DNA of 27,361 nucleotides from Ophiosphaerella korrae (GCA_028456385.1 JALNQF010000482.1:1-27361); one strand, 5' to 3'. Shown: positions 17,000-27,361, counted from the stretch's first letter. Notes: a model not told the origin generated them from the letters alone. A program made the numbers and translations.

Positions 17000-18694
17000 A
17001 TGGCTCACATTCACGAACTAGCGCCTTTGGTAGATCAAGTCTATGCCAACGGGCTGAAGGTCGATGATCGTGTCATTTTTCCAACTACCAGTACATTCCT
17101 GGGAATGAACAAGCCATCTCGCTTCGAAGGCGATATCATGGACCTTGAAGTCGACGGGGTTATTCCAGAAGAGATCAATGGCACCTTTTACCGTGTGCAA
17201 CCAGATCATCGCTTTCCACCGCTTTTCGAAGACGACATACATTTTAACGGCGATGGCAACATTACGGCAATTCGAATACAGAATGGCCATGCAGACTTCA
17301 AACAACGATACGTACAGACGGACAGGTTCCTTGTTGAGAGCAAAGCGAGAAAGAGCTTATTCGGAAAGTATCGCAATCCGTTCACAGACTCAGAGGCTGT
17401 TAAGGGAGTCATTCGAACAGCCGGTAACACCAATATTACCTTCTGGAGAGGAATGTTGCTAGCCTCTAAGGAAGATGGTCCACCATATGCCATGGATCCC
17501 ACGACGCTAGAGACTATCGGCCGATACGATTTCGAGGGACAAGTGACATCCCCAACCTTTACAGCTCATCCTAAATTCGACCCTAAAACTGGCGAGATGG
17601 TTGCCTTTGCATATGAAGCAGGGGGTAATGGCAATGATGGATCTCGAGATATAGTTGTATATACTATCGATGTTGATGGCAACAAAACCGAAGAGGCATG
17701 GTACAAGGCACCTTTCTGTGGCATGATTCATGACTGCGGTATATCTGACAATTACATTGTTCTTCCTATGACCCCACTGAAGTGTTCGCTTGAGCGAATG
17801 AAGAAAGGAGGGAATCACTGGGCATGGGATTCCAAGGAGGACCAATGGTATGGTATTGTTCCCCGACGTGGAGGAAAGCCTGAAGACATTGTTTGGTTAC
17901 GCTCGGAAAATGGTAAGTGCAAATCTATAGGGTTAAGCTGATCAGAACTTCGTGCTGACGTTTCATAAGCATTCCATGGCCATGTCGCAGGTTGTTACGA
18001 GAACGAGGATGGCCATATTGTGTTCGATCTTACAGTCGCCGACGGTAACGTCTTCTTTTTCTTCCCTGCAGACGACCAGCCCGCAGAGACCTTGGAAAAG
18101 CGAAACAAGCTACAAAGTCCGACCAAGAGATGGATATTCAATCCAAAAAGCCGATCGGGAACAAGGGTCACGCCTAGTGATGAGTGGGATACAAGTGGGG
18201 AGTTCTCACGCATCGACGATCGTTATGTCACGAAAAAGTATGACCACTTTTGGCAAGCCAGAATCGACCCTACCCGAGATTATGATGCTGCAGCTTGTGG
18301 TTCGCCTGCTGGTGGCCTCTTCAATTGTCTTGGCCATTATACATGGAGTACTAGGAAAGAAGACGTGTTCTGGGTTGGTCCGAGAGCAACTGTTCAAGAA
18401 CCTTCCTTCATCCCCAAGGATGGCGGTTCCGAGGGCGAAGGCTGGATCATTGCCCTTTTGAACCATCTCGACGTTCTTCGCAATGATATTGTTATCTTCG
18501 ATGCTCTAAACATTGCCGCGGGTCCTGTGGCGACGATACGTCTGCCGTTCAAGTTGCGGCTTGGTCTTCATGGAAACTTTGTTGATCATCGCGATATCAA
18601 GAGTTGGCAGGAAAGGAGAGCTACTAGGGGAGATCTTGGCCCGATCAAAAAGGCGGAAAAGCCGTTCCTGTGGCAGTTGGAAACTCAAAATTGA
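17000..18694 (+). CDS. Carotenoid-oxygenase-family stilbene/lignostilbene dioxygenase (CAO-1-like)
   Basis: Non-haem iron dioxygenase of 545 residues from exons 17000-17912 and 17970-18694 (57-nt intron, GTAAGT...TAAG). Four iron-ligand histidines are in place: His190 in FTAHPKFDP, His244 in [12 protein letters not shown], His307 in [11 protein letters not shown] and His505 in GLHGNFV. The N-terminal half has [31 protein letters not shown] and [28 protein letters not shown], typical of the fungal CAO-1/lignostilbene dioxygenase branch rather than carotenoid-cleaving members. There is no signal peptide or membrane anchor, so it is probably cytosolic. Known fungal members of this branch split the interphenyl C=C of resveratrol and piceatannol to two aromatic aldehydes; relatives act on lignostilbenes, and isoeugenol monooxygenase is in the same superfamily. 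It appears to be the entry enzyme of the cluster and shares a promoter with the decarboxylase-like gene. The exact substrate is unknown. Confidence 0.93.
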
Positions 18695-19050
18695 TATTGC
18701 ACCACCCAGGTTGAACAGTCAGTTATGATATATACCCTTACCAAAGTGGTTTAATAAGTCAGTGCTTAGTGTACACCGCCGAGATCTAATCGAGACATAG
18801 AAATTTTCTCATGCTCATGAATTGACGATTCCCGTAATCAATTCTCCAGCTATATCTAGTGACTGATGCGTTCCCATAATCTTGTGAAGTCCTTCAGTTG
18901 TCTCAAATATAGGCCACAATCTGTAACATGTGTTCACGCCTAGATTTCCTGTACACCCCAGCGCCTAGTTGGATACCATAGAATACAAGATTCTACTGCC
19001 GCCTATTCTTGTAGAATCCTCAATAGATAACTATACTTTAGCATTAACGT
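18695..19050. other. 3' flank of the dioxygenase, boundary to repeats
   Basis: No gene is seen. A small inverted repeat (GATTCTAC...GTAGAATC, about 18989-19018) could form a hairpin. Composition shifts to repeat-type DNA after about 19,020. Confidence 0.45.
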
Positions 19051-19054
19051 AGTT

Positions 19055-20020
19055 TACAAGCGAGCGGGCCACCCAAGCGAGTGGGCCACACCCTACCAGC
19101 GCGTCAACTTCAACACCTTATCACGCATCTTAATTACAGCTATTTAACTACTATAATATACTAAACTACTCGTTAGAATCTCTACTATCACTTGTACTAT
19201 CTATTTCAACCGCGTAGGTATAGGTGTTGTGTCTAGTCTACTTGCAACGCCCGCACTATCTCTCTCCTTGCACCCTCTTCGACGCACCTTCTCTATCACT
19301 ACAACTACTACCTGCCTGTTTAGCTAATAGTTCCTATACCTTACCTACAGTAGGAGTCTCCTCTATCCGCATATATTGCCGCTTACAGCTCTTACGCTTA
19401 TTTAACTTATTAAGAGCTACTTAAAGGGTAGTTACTCATTTCCTCCCTTATAAGCGTCATTTTATATACTATTTACTAAGCCCCTTTACTTAACTACGCG
19501 AACTACTTATTAAGTAATTTAATAGAAGACCTACAGCGCTTTCTTGCGCTCTTTCTTATAAGGCTAATATAAGCCTCAAATTCGCGCGCTTTACGTAGTA
19601 ACTATTTTAGCGTCTACACTACTATATTAAGCTTTAATAGTATAGCTTATAGGTTATATAGGACTAGACTAGCCCCTCTAAAGCTAGCTTAGATATTCTC
19701 CTTTATAATAGACTACTTAAAAGTAGTCTTAAAGAGTAGTAGAAAGGTCTCCTTACTAATATAGTAGGTATAGTTACGTACTAAGCCTAAAATAGCGTTA
19801 CTATACTTGCGCTTTAATAGCGTAAAGTAGGCTATATTAAGAGGCTATAGTAGGTAAGATAAGTACGTAGGTATATAGAGAAGAATAATTGTAAGGATAG
19901 CATACTACTAAGCTAATCCTAACAAAAAGGGGCTAATAGCTAGTTAAGCTATTGCAGTAGTATACAATATATTTACTAGTTATTATCGCTTAAAGTTCTT
20001 CGAACTCGCTTAGGGTTGTA
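19055..20020 (-). pseudogene. RIP-degraded pogo-type (Tc1/mariner superfamily) DDE transposase remnant
   Basis: On the minus strand, allowing for stops, the fragment reads SYLL-stop-PLNIAYFTLLKRKYS (about 19875-19805), which corresponds to a 'HLLQPLDV.CF.PLKR.Y' motif. This is followed by ISKETFLLLFKTTFK, SIIKENI and ASFRGASLVLYN (about 19765-19665), the conserved C-terminal block of fungal pogo transposases. At about 19250-19170 is CGRCK...TRHNTYTY, a mutated zinc-knuckle tail, then SDSRDSNE. Substitutions are of the CAG-to-TAG, TGC-to-TAC and GGA-to-AGA kinds expected from RIP. Next to it (19058-19090) is a repeated AAGCGAG(C/T)GGGCCAC string that may belong to a terminal repeat. The N-terminal half is missing. 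Confidence 0.75.
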
Positions 20021-20415
20021 CTAAGTTGTATGCAGGGGAATATACTAGCCGACAGAGCTAGCACGCGCTAGTTACTTAGCCTAGTAGAGCTCGTCGACAG
20101 CGCTAAGCGTACCCTAATAGCTCTCCGCCCTAGACCCCTTACAATAATATTCTTCTCCTTATAGTAATCTTAGAATTTAATAGAGTAGTAGCTCTTATAG
20201 CTATTAATAATAAGTAGTTAATACTTACCTAGAGAGAAGCTCTTTATATACCTATTAAAGTACTCTATCTATATAAAAGTAAGTTAATTATTTATCTAGC
20301 TATTAGGACTATCTTTAAAGACCTAGTTAGTAAGTAGATTCTAAAACTAGACGTTAATAAGTACTTTACCTACAAAGATAATAATAGGTAGTATAATAGC
20401 GTAAGTAAGACTAGG

Positions 20416-20730
20416 TGTAAGGTAGACTTTACGTAAGATAACTTAATAAGGTAGTTTTAACAATTAACTAAAAAGAGTAAATAGTAGATAAAGCTATCTA
20501 AGTAAGTACTAGGTATATATACCTAGTAGCTTACTAAGCGCTAACTAAAAGTAGAAAGGTAGTTGAATGTTAGTAAGTTGTAAACTTACTAATATATTAG
20601 TAAGTTTGCAATATTAGTAAGTTTGCGATGTTAGTAAGTTTGTAATGTTAGTAAGTTTGCAATGTTAGTAAGTTGTAAACTTACTAACATTAGTACGAAA
20701 ATAAGAGATATAAGGGATAACTCCCTTACA
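20416..20730 (-). mobile_element. Solo LTR with 5-bp target-site duplication CTAGG
   Basis: A 315-bp repeat flanked by CTAGG on both sides (20411-20415 and 20731-20735). It begins TGTAAGG and ends CCTTACA, so it has TG...CA termini with a 7-bp terminal inverted repeat, the hallmark of an LTR. By comparison with other copies it is in minus orientation. The internal palindrome CTAGGTATATATACCTAG and a tandem-repeat block (20570-20687) lie inside. Intact TSDs and termini, plus retained TG/CA dinucleotides, suggest it is younger than the surrounding RIP-mutated DNA. No internal retrotransposon sequence is attached, so it is a solo LTR left by recombination. Confidence 0.85.
20570..20687 (+). repeat. 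17-bp minisatellite inside the solo LTR
   Basis: Four tandem 17-bp units of TTAGTAAGTTTG(C/T)(A/G)AT(G/A) occupy 20597-20664. They are bounded on both sides by the hairpin-forming TTAGTAAGTTGTAAACTTACTAA. The inverted copy of this LTR at 24342-24595 has fewer units, which explains most of its ~60-bp shorter length. Confidence 0.85.
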
Positions 20731-20735
20731 CTAGG

Positions 20736-21720
20736 CTAGTAAATAGGTACTTTACTATAACAATATTATAATACTACTAAGTATTAACCTATCTTAGAGC
20801 TAAGTTAAAAGAAATATTTACTACTCTCTTTAGCAATTATATATTCTTATAGTTAGATCTAGGTTAGATCTAACTAGGATAAGTATATATTAAGATACTT
20901 CTAATAGCTAGCTCTATAGACTTTTAATATCTTTTTATATAAGGCTTATAGGGAGCTCTTTAAATCTAAGCTATTTAGATCTTACGCACTCCTATATACC
21001 TCTAAGTAATCTTACGTCTAATATAAATCTAACTAGTCTTACTTACGCTATTATAGTTAGGTCTAAATTAAGTCTAGCTTATATCCTAGTAGGAGACAAG
21101 TATCTTATAAGTAATATTAGCTATCTATACTCTTATAAGTAGTTTTATACTATTATACTAACTATATTTATAACTAGTTAGTTAATTACTTAGGCCTAAT
21201 ATACTTATACTAACTTTAATTTTTTTAAAATAGGTATAATTTTAGTTAAATATATATAAAACTACTCTAAAAAATTAATTATAACTACTTTTAAAGTGCG
21301 TAGCCTACGCACTATATAGCTAGAAGTAGCTAAAGTAGAGTATTTTAGATACGTCTTGCTTCTTTAGTAAAATATATAGACTAACTAGATTACTTATCTA
21401 AAATACTACCTAATAGTAATACTATTAATATATATATACTAAGATAAGAGACTACTAGAATAGAAAGCTAAATTTAGAATAAGATAAAGATAGAAACATC
21501 TTACTTAGCTATACTTACCTAGATATCTAGTATAGTTAAGATACCTATTATACTACTAAAAAAGAGATAAGTAAACTTCTTACTAAAAGTAGTCTTGCTA
21601 AGTATATATACTAGATATAACTTCTTACTTTTTAAAGGTATAATACTTAGAAATCCTATTAATAAGATTCTAAAAGAGATATTAGTACAAGAAGCTCTTA
21701 AAATAGCTAGAAATCTAGTA
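20736..21720. other. RIP-mutated AT-rich repeat DNA, element not identified
   Basis: Very rich in TA and nearly free of CpA/TpG, with stops in every frame. No conserved motif could be recovered by eye. Confidence 0.5.
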
Positions 21721-21729
21721 ATTTAAGCT

Positions 21730-22860
21730 ACTAATCTTACTAAAAATAACTTAATAGAGTAGACTAGCTTACTAGATCTAGTAAAAGTCTTTAAAGACTA
21801 TACTAAGACTAGTAGAGTAAATAAGAAAAACTCTATAATTCTAGGAGATTAGATCTCTTCTTTCTTAAATACTTTAAAAAAGCTTAGAGATAAAATTAAG
21901 TACCTAGAAAAGCTTATATAAGTAAGCTAGTAATAGTAGTAGTAGTATAAAAAATAGTAGCCTATAACCTAGCCTATATCTTACGCTATAGCTATAGCTA
22001 TAATAGTAAGTAAAGAGTAATAGAAAACTACTATATAAAAAAAACCTTAAAAGGCTAAACTTAGCTTAAAAGAGAAGTAGCTAGTCTTAGTTAGCTAAGG
22101 AGCCTTTACTACTTTTAATACCTTTAAGCTAAAAAACGCCTTTAATAAGGCCTTAACTATAAAAAGAAGAGGATAGTTACTTATAGTAGCTTTAGTTACT
22201 ATATTATTAAAAGGTAATAAAGTACTTACTACTACGCCTACTTTTATAGTAAAATACCTACTAGAAAATTAGAATATTTAGTAGGATATTATAACTTTTA
22301 AAACTACGTAACTAATAGTACTATAGTTTAAAGTAGTTATCTATAAGCTACTTTCTAACTATAGTCTAGAAGTAATTAAAGAAGAAATTAAAACCTTTAA
22401 TAAAAGCTTTAAAGTAGTAAGTACTTCTTTTTAGATTACTTTTAAGTTTAAGAGAAAATAGTAGAGCTATAGCTCTACTTATATTACTTTTATAACTAAA
22501 GAGAAAGCTCTTAAAGCTATTAGAAGAAAGCTCTATATTTTAAAAGAGAGCTTTTAAGTAAAAAAGCTAAGAATAGTAAGAGATATTTAGTAGTATAATA
22601 GATACTAAAGATTTAGATATAAAAAAGCTAGATATTTAAAGCTAGCTTACTCGCTCTATATAGAGCTATATAGTACTAATTAGTATAAGTAAAAGACTTA
22701 TTCTACTAAAGAAAAGGCTTACGTCTATACTATATATAAGTATACTAACTATAGTAAACTTTATATAGTAAATAGCTTAAGCTATAAGATTTTTATAGTA
22801 AGAGCTAGGTACTAAGAAAAGAAAAGTAGAGTAATACCTATACTAAGTACTAGACTCTAA
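21730..22860 (+). pseudogene. RIP-degraded Tad1-type LINE ORF1 (gag-like) remnant
   Basis: In plus-strand frames a coiled-coil-like region (about 21730-21920) is followed by GAFTTFNTFKLKNAFNKALT (about 22100-22160) and SLEVIKEEIKTFNKSFKVV (about 22365-22415). Then comes a series in which Tyr replaces Cys/His of zinc knuckles: YNRY.RFRY..ARYLK (about 22595-22640) and TIYKYTNYSKLYIVNSLSYKIF (about 22725-22790). Tad1-clade LINEs of filamentous fungi have this order of ORF1 motifs. The Cys-to-Tyr and Gln-to-stop changes are RIP signatures. The reverse-transcriptase ORF of this element is not present in the window. Confidence 0.65.
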
Positions 22861-23569
22861 CTTTTCTCCCCTTCTTACTTTTATAAGCTTCCTTTCTATC
22901 TCCTTCTATATATTATAGTTATAATAAGAGAAATCGAGATAGAACTAATTAGTCTTAACTTAAGTACTAATAAAGTATAAGATAAGTAGAGTAACAATTT
23001 AGATTAGAAAATAAACTATAACCTAGATATATAATATAAAGTAATCTATAAGTATATAGTTAGTAGTAATATATATTATTAGGATAGTATTAGTAATTTA
23101 GTTATTAACTACAAGTAATAATACACTAATATTATAAGAATTATTCTATTATTTATAGCCTATTACTTAATTACTATACGTACTTTAGTTATTACTCTTC
23201 TATCTACTATACTTCTATTAGGCGCTTAGTAGTTAACGACTAGGTAGCTTATTATACTTTACTAATCTTAGTTACTAAAAGAAGTAAAGCGTAAGTAGCG
23301 TATAGTCTAAGCTAATATAATAGTAGAAAGTATACCTAAAAGAATAGGTAAAGCGCTCTTAAGTAGCTATAAGTTAGATAATATAGACTAGAGAGTAGTT
23401 AAATTAAACCTAAACAACCTAATTACTAATAAAGAGAGTATATAACTATTAATTAATACTTTAATATAGTAGAATAAAGAACTAAAGAACTATATTAAGT
23501 AGAATAAAGTTTAGATAAAGGCTATAATAGTAAGATAAAAATAGATAGTATAAATTACTAAGAGACTAG

Positions 23570-24341
23570 AGCTAACTAAAATAAAGAAACTACCTAAGAT
23601 ACTTATACTTAAGAAATTTAATAGAATAATAAAAAACCTAAAACTTTTCTTAGTCTTAGTCTTACTATAGATAGATATATAGGTATTACACTTTAATATA
23701 GAAGAAAAGAAAGTTATATATATTAGACTATACTTTAAAGAAAATATAATAAGGTAGTTTAAACTCTATTAAATAGACTATATATTATAAGCTCTAGGAA
23801 TAAAAAAAGATTAGATAATAGCTATCTTTATAAGTTATAAATACTTTATATAATAAATAAAAGTAGCTTTTAGTAATATAAATATTACTTGATAAGTAAA
23901 AAAAAAGCTTAAGAAGCTTTAATAGTATAAGAGAATTCTAGAATATATATTATAGTTTAAATAACTATTATAAAATATAGAATAGAATAAGCTATCTCTA
24001 ATATTAAGATTTAAATAAAGACTAAAATTAAATATTTAATATAAACTAATCTAAATAAAAAAACTAAGGATACTAGAAGCTCTAAAGAAATAAGTAATAT
24101 AAGTAGATAATAATCTTAAAGAATATAAGATAAATAGATATAGAAGAAAACCTAGAAACTATAATAGTAGAGACTCTATAATCCTAGATACTAATAAAGA
24201 TAGTAAGAAGAAGAATAAAGACTTTATATACTATAACTAGAGTAAAAAAGGTTACTATACTAAAGACTACTAGTTAAAGAAAAAAGATATAGTATATTAT
24301 AAATATAGAAAACTAAGATACTTTATAAAAGATTATAGAAG
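23570..24341 (+). pseudogene. RIP-degraded Ty3/Gypsy gag remnant
   Basis: The plus strand retains a capsid-like FNIEEKKVIYIRLYFKENII (about 23690-23750) and, at about 24225-24340, two mutated CCHC zinc knuckles. These read YYN..KKGYYTKDY and YYKYRKLRYFIKDYRS, with Tyr for Cys/His. The frame is interrupted right after DYRS by the solo LTR at 24342-24595 and resumes after it (SKDFKKEKKSLVKDN), so the LTR inserted into an already present Gypsy element. Confidence 0.7.
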
Positions 24342-24595
24342 TGTAAAGGAGTTATCCCTTATATCTTTTATTTTCGCACTAATATTAGTAAGTTTATAAC
24401 TTCCTAATATATACTAATGTTAGTAAGTTTATAACTTACTAACATTTAACTACCTTTCTACTTTAGTTAGCGCTTAGTAAGCTACTAGGTATATATACCT
24501 AGTACTTACTTAGATAGCTTTATCTACTATTTACTCTTTTTAGTTAATTGTTAAAACTACCTTATTAAGTTATCTTACGTAAAGTCTACTTTATA
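24342..24595 (+). mobile_element. Solo LTR with 5-bp target-site duplication AGAAG
   Basis: A 254-bp copy of the same LTR as 20416-20730, in the opposite orientation. It begins TGTAAAGGAG, ends CTACTTTATA (RIP-altered CCTTACA), and is flanked by AGAAG at 24337-24341 and 24596-24600. It splits the gag remnant of a Gypsy element. Confidence 0.85.
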
Positions 24596-27247
24596 AGAAG
24601 CAAAGATTTTAAGAAAGAAAAAAAAGCTTAGTTAAAGATAACTAAAAGTAATAAAGAAGTACTAAAAGTACAAGCTAAGCTTTAAGAGAAAGTAGTAGTA
24701 AATAGAGACTTATACTATATAATACTTTATTAGACTTTTTATTATAATAATAACTACTATTATAGTAAGGTATTATAAAGAAAGGAATAGTAAAAAGTAA
24801 GTAGGTAGTTACTAGAGAAATACGAGTACTAAGGGCTTTATAAGGAAGTAAACTATTAAAGAGGAGAGGTATAAGAAGGCTAATAGGCTCTTAGGTCGTA
24901 GAATACAATCTATAGGAGTGCAAACAATGTTTAGAAATAGTTTAGCTAATAAAGTTCAAGTTCCCTAAGACTAATAAGCCCTTAGGCCCTAGATCTATAT
25001 TAGGCACACACCTTTACAACACTATATATACTTTTCTAGTAAGTAGAAAGTAAAATAGTTCTTTTAGAAGAATAGAGCTATAGTAATAAAAGAAGGAATT
25101 TAAAATTAGCTTAAAAAGATATATAAGGGACTTACTAAAAGAAGATTTAGAAAGATAAGAAGCCCTAGTACTCTTAATTACTACTAAAGGACTAGTAGGT
25201 AATAAAGAAACTACTAAGTTTACTACTTAAAAAGAAGAAAGTAATAAGCTATAAGTTATAATTAAAGGTATAGAATACGCTCTACTTAATAAAAGAAGCT
25301 ATAATAGCTATATAATAATAGATATAGTAGAATAAAATAAATATTAGTAGTTTATTTAAAAATACTTACTAGTTATAAGAATAGAAGAAGCGTATAAAGA
25401 CTAGAAAATATATAATTATAAGGTAATAAAGTTTATAATACTCTAAAGATAAATAAAGAAATATATAGTTATAGTAAGAAGAATACTTATATAAAGAAAA
25501 TAGTAGTACCTTGTAAAAAAAATATAATAGATTAACAAAGCCTATATACTAAGTATACTAGTAGTATACTATATCTTAGTAATAACTAGACCTAGTATAG
25601 ATAAAAACTAGGTAGGGGACGATAAAAGAATATATCTAAAATATCTAGTATATTTTAAAGTATCCTAGGTATTATATTAAAATACTAACTACTATATATA
25701 TAGAGAACTAAAGGTATAAAACTATATATAGCTAGTATAAAGAAAAGGATATACTTATAGAAAAGTAATCTTAAGTAAAGATATTAAAAGTTAAGAAATT
25801 CCTAGAATACCTAATAAAAAGTATATATTAATTAGACTAGGAATAAAACTTTCTTAAGAATACGTCCTAGAAAAACCTTAGTGTAAATATATATAAGATA
25901 AGTACTTAAAGTACAAGGACTATAAGTATAAAGTAAGATAGTAGCCTTAATAAAGTAGTAAATTTATAAAATAGCTAAAAGAAGAAAAACTAAAAGGTAA
26001 AATAGGCCTATATATAATAAAAGAAAGAATATACTAAGAAAATAAAGTATAAGTTATAATTAATAGTAGAGCTACAAAGAACTTTATATTAAAAAATTTT
26101 ATAGAAAATTAAAGAATAAAATATACTATAAAATAGTACCCTTAATAACTAAGGATAATTAAAGATAAACTATTTTTAGAACCTATATAGTTTAAGATAG
26201 TAACTTCTATATTAGAGCTAGAAGGGTTAAAGATTAAAAATATAGTTATAGATATAACAATAATTAATAATAAATAAGATATAATATTAGGAATACTATA
26301 GTTATAGCTAACTAACGTAAAAATTAATTAGAGAATAGAGAAAATTAGCTACTCTAAAAAAGATATCTTAAAAGATAATATAAGTATACATAGAGAAGAA
26401 TTCCTTAAAGAATATAAGAAATAAGAAAAGTAACTTATAGAACCTAATAACTACTTTCTAGAATATTAGCTATAAGACTTAGTAATAGACTTAGAAGAAG
26501 GAAAGAACGTAGAATAGAGTTTAGTCTACTAAAAAACTAAAGAAGAATTTAAAATTAAGTAAGCGTTTATTAAAAATATAATAAAGAAAAGATAGATATA
26601 AAACTCCTAATCTTTAGTAGTATATAGAATTATATTTATAGATATAAAAGAAATAAATAATAAGAAACTTTATATAAACTCTAGAAAAATAAACGCAATT
26701 ATAAATAAAAACTAATACTCTTTAATATATATAGATAAAATACAAGATAGGCTATAAAAGGCTTGAATTTTTATAAAACTTAATATCTAGAATACTTACT
26801 ACTAGATTAGGATTAAAAAAGGTAATAAGTAAAAAATAGCGTTTAAAACGTAATATAGACTATTTAAATAAATAGTTATACTCTTTAGACTAATAAACGT
26901 ACTAGTAGCGTTCTAGGAAAGAAATAATATAGTTCTAAGAGATTACTTAGATATCTTTATATTCTTAGAATTAGAGGAAGAATACGTATAATATATATAT
27001 AAAGTGCTAAAGAAACTAGTAAAAAATAAATTATTTCTAAAAATAAAGAGATATAAGTTTAATATAGAAGAAATAGACTTCTTTAGATTTATTATTAAAC
27101 TAAAAAAGATAAAGATTAACCTAATTAAAATTAAAGCGATCTAAGAATAGCTAATACTAAAAAACCTATAAGAAGTATAGTAGTTTTATAAGTTAGTAAA
27201 CTTTTATAAAAAACTAATAGTAAGAGAGTCTAAACTAATAGAACTAC
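24596..27247 (+). pseudogene. RIP-degraded Ty3/Gypsy gag-pol remnant (protease and reverse transcriptase)
   Basis: This continues the element begun at 23570. A protease-like VIINSRATKNFI (from 26053; the family has a D-S/T-G-A active site) is followed by the linker YDIILGIL (about 26279). Reverse-transcriptase motifs come next: YRLFK...LFRLINVLVAF (about 26850-26915), LRDYLDIFIF in place of the YLDD box (about 26936-26965), LKIKRYKFNIEEIDFFRFII (about 27042-27100) and VNFYKKLIVRESKLIELL (about 27196-27247). The YLDD motif is degraded and stops are frequent, so it is dead. Integrase and RNase H are absent because an LTR inserted at 27248. The stretch 24660-25550 could not be assigned to a known domain. 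Confidence 0.75.
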
Positions 27248-27361
27248 TATAAGGTAGACTTTACGTAAGATAACTTAATAAGGGAGTTTTAATAATTAAC
27301 TAAAAAGAGTAAATAGTAGATAAAGCTATCTAAGTAAGTACTAGGTATATATACCTAGTAG
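27248..27361 (-). repeat. LTR copy truncated by window end
   Basis: The same LTR family, minus orientation. It starts TATAAGG (RIP-altered TGTAAGG) directly inside the Gypsy reverse-transcriptase remnant and runs through the CTAGGTATATATACCTAG palindrome to the window edge. The preceding ACTAC (27243-27247) would be one copy of its target duplication. Confidence 0.75.

Noticed and set aside
2832..18694. A secondary-metabolite biosynthetic cluster
   Set aside because: There is no polyketide synthase, NRPS, terpene cyclase or prenyltransferase. The enzyme set is typical of breakdown rather than assembly. A tailoring fragment of a larger cluster outside the window is unlikely because repeats flank both sides.
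17000..18694. Carotenoid-cleaving (retinal- or torulene-type) oxygenase
   Set aside because: There is no carotenoid biosynthesis gene or opsin nearby, and the sequence motifs fit the stilbene/lignostilbene branch better. Only an assay or tree would settle it.
20597..20664. CRISPR-like array
   Set aside because: Units are 17 bp, directly adjacent and without unique spacers, inside an LTR of a eukaryotic genome. It is a minisatellite.
20416..24595. A 4.2-kb element with ~250-310 bp terminal inverted repeats and TA target sites
   Set aside because: The two arms each have their own TG...CA-type ends and their own different 5-bp duplications (CTAGG and AGAAG), so they are two independent solo LTRs in opposite orientation.

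Overview
The window looks like a piece of a filamentous ascomycete (Pezizomycotina) chromosome. Genes carry several short 44-77 nt introns with GTAAGT/GTATGT-type donors, there is a Zn2Cys6 regulator, and the flanks are repeats degraded in the manner of repeat-induced point mutation (RIP): very AT-rich, CpA/TpG depleted, and Cys/His/Gln codons turned into Tyr or stop codons in recognisable transposon reading frames. I cannot fix the class or species from the sequence.

Layout. Positions 1 to about 700 are RIP-degraded repeat: the end of an LTR, then a remnant of a pogo-type DDE transposase. About 1069-1960 (-) is a frameshifted Sso1-like plasma-membrane syntaxin pseudogene. About 2800-18,700 is a gene cluster, read here as aromatic or stilbenoid catabolism: sugar-porter-family MFS transporter (+), zinc alcohol dehydrogenase with four frameshifts (-, pseudogene), aldehyde dehydrogenase (-), SnoaL/NTF2-like protein (+), Zn2Cys6 transcription factor (+), pisatin-demethylase-like cytochrome P450 (+), 2,3-dihydroxybenzoate-decarboxylase-like amidohydrolase (-), and a carotenoid-oxygenase-family stilbene/lignostilbene dioxygenase (+). 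From about 19,050 to the end is a graveyard of RIP-mutated elements: a second pogo transposase remnant, a Tad1-type LINE ORF1 remnant, and a Ty3/Gypsy gag-pol remnant. Several copies of one LTR family are inserted among them; two complete solo LTRs have intact 5-bp target duplications.

How the genes could work together (inference): the dioxygenase splits the central C=C of a stilbene-type or arylpropenyl substrate into aromatic aldehydes. The aldehyde dehydrogenase oxidises these to benzoic acids, and the amidohydrolase decarboxylates a (di)hydroxybenzoate to a phenol or catechol. The P450 hydroxylates or O-demethylates a phenolic intermediate, the MFS protein imports or exports substrate, and the Zn2Cys6 protein regulates the set. 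The SnoaL-like protein has no obvious step. The broken alcohol dehydrogenase would have interconverted aryl alcohols and aldehydes.

The most useful new observation is a shared putative operator. Four promoter regions, serving six of the seven structural genes (the alcohol dehydrogenase pseudogene among them), each contain an inverted CGG-N10-CCG whose one half extends to CGGAAA or CGGAAC. This is the kind of site a dimeric Zn2Cys6 protein binds, and it suggests that the TF encoded inside the cluster controls it.
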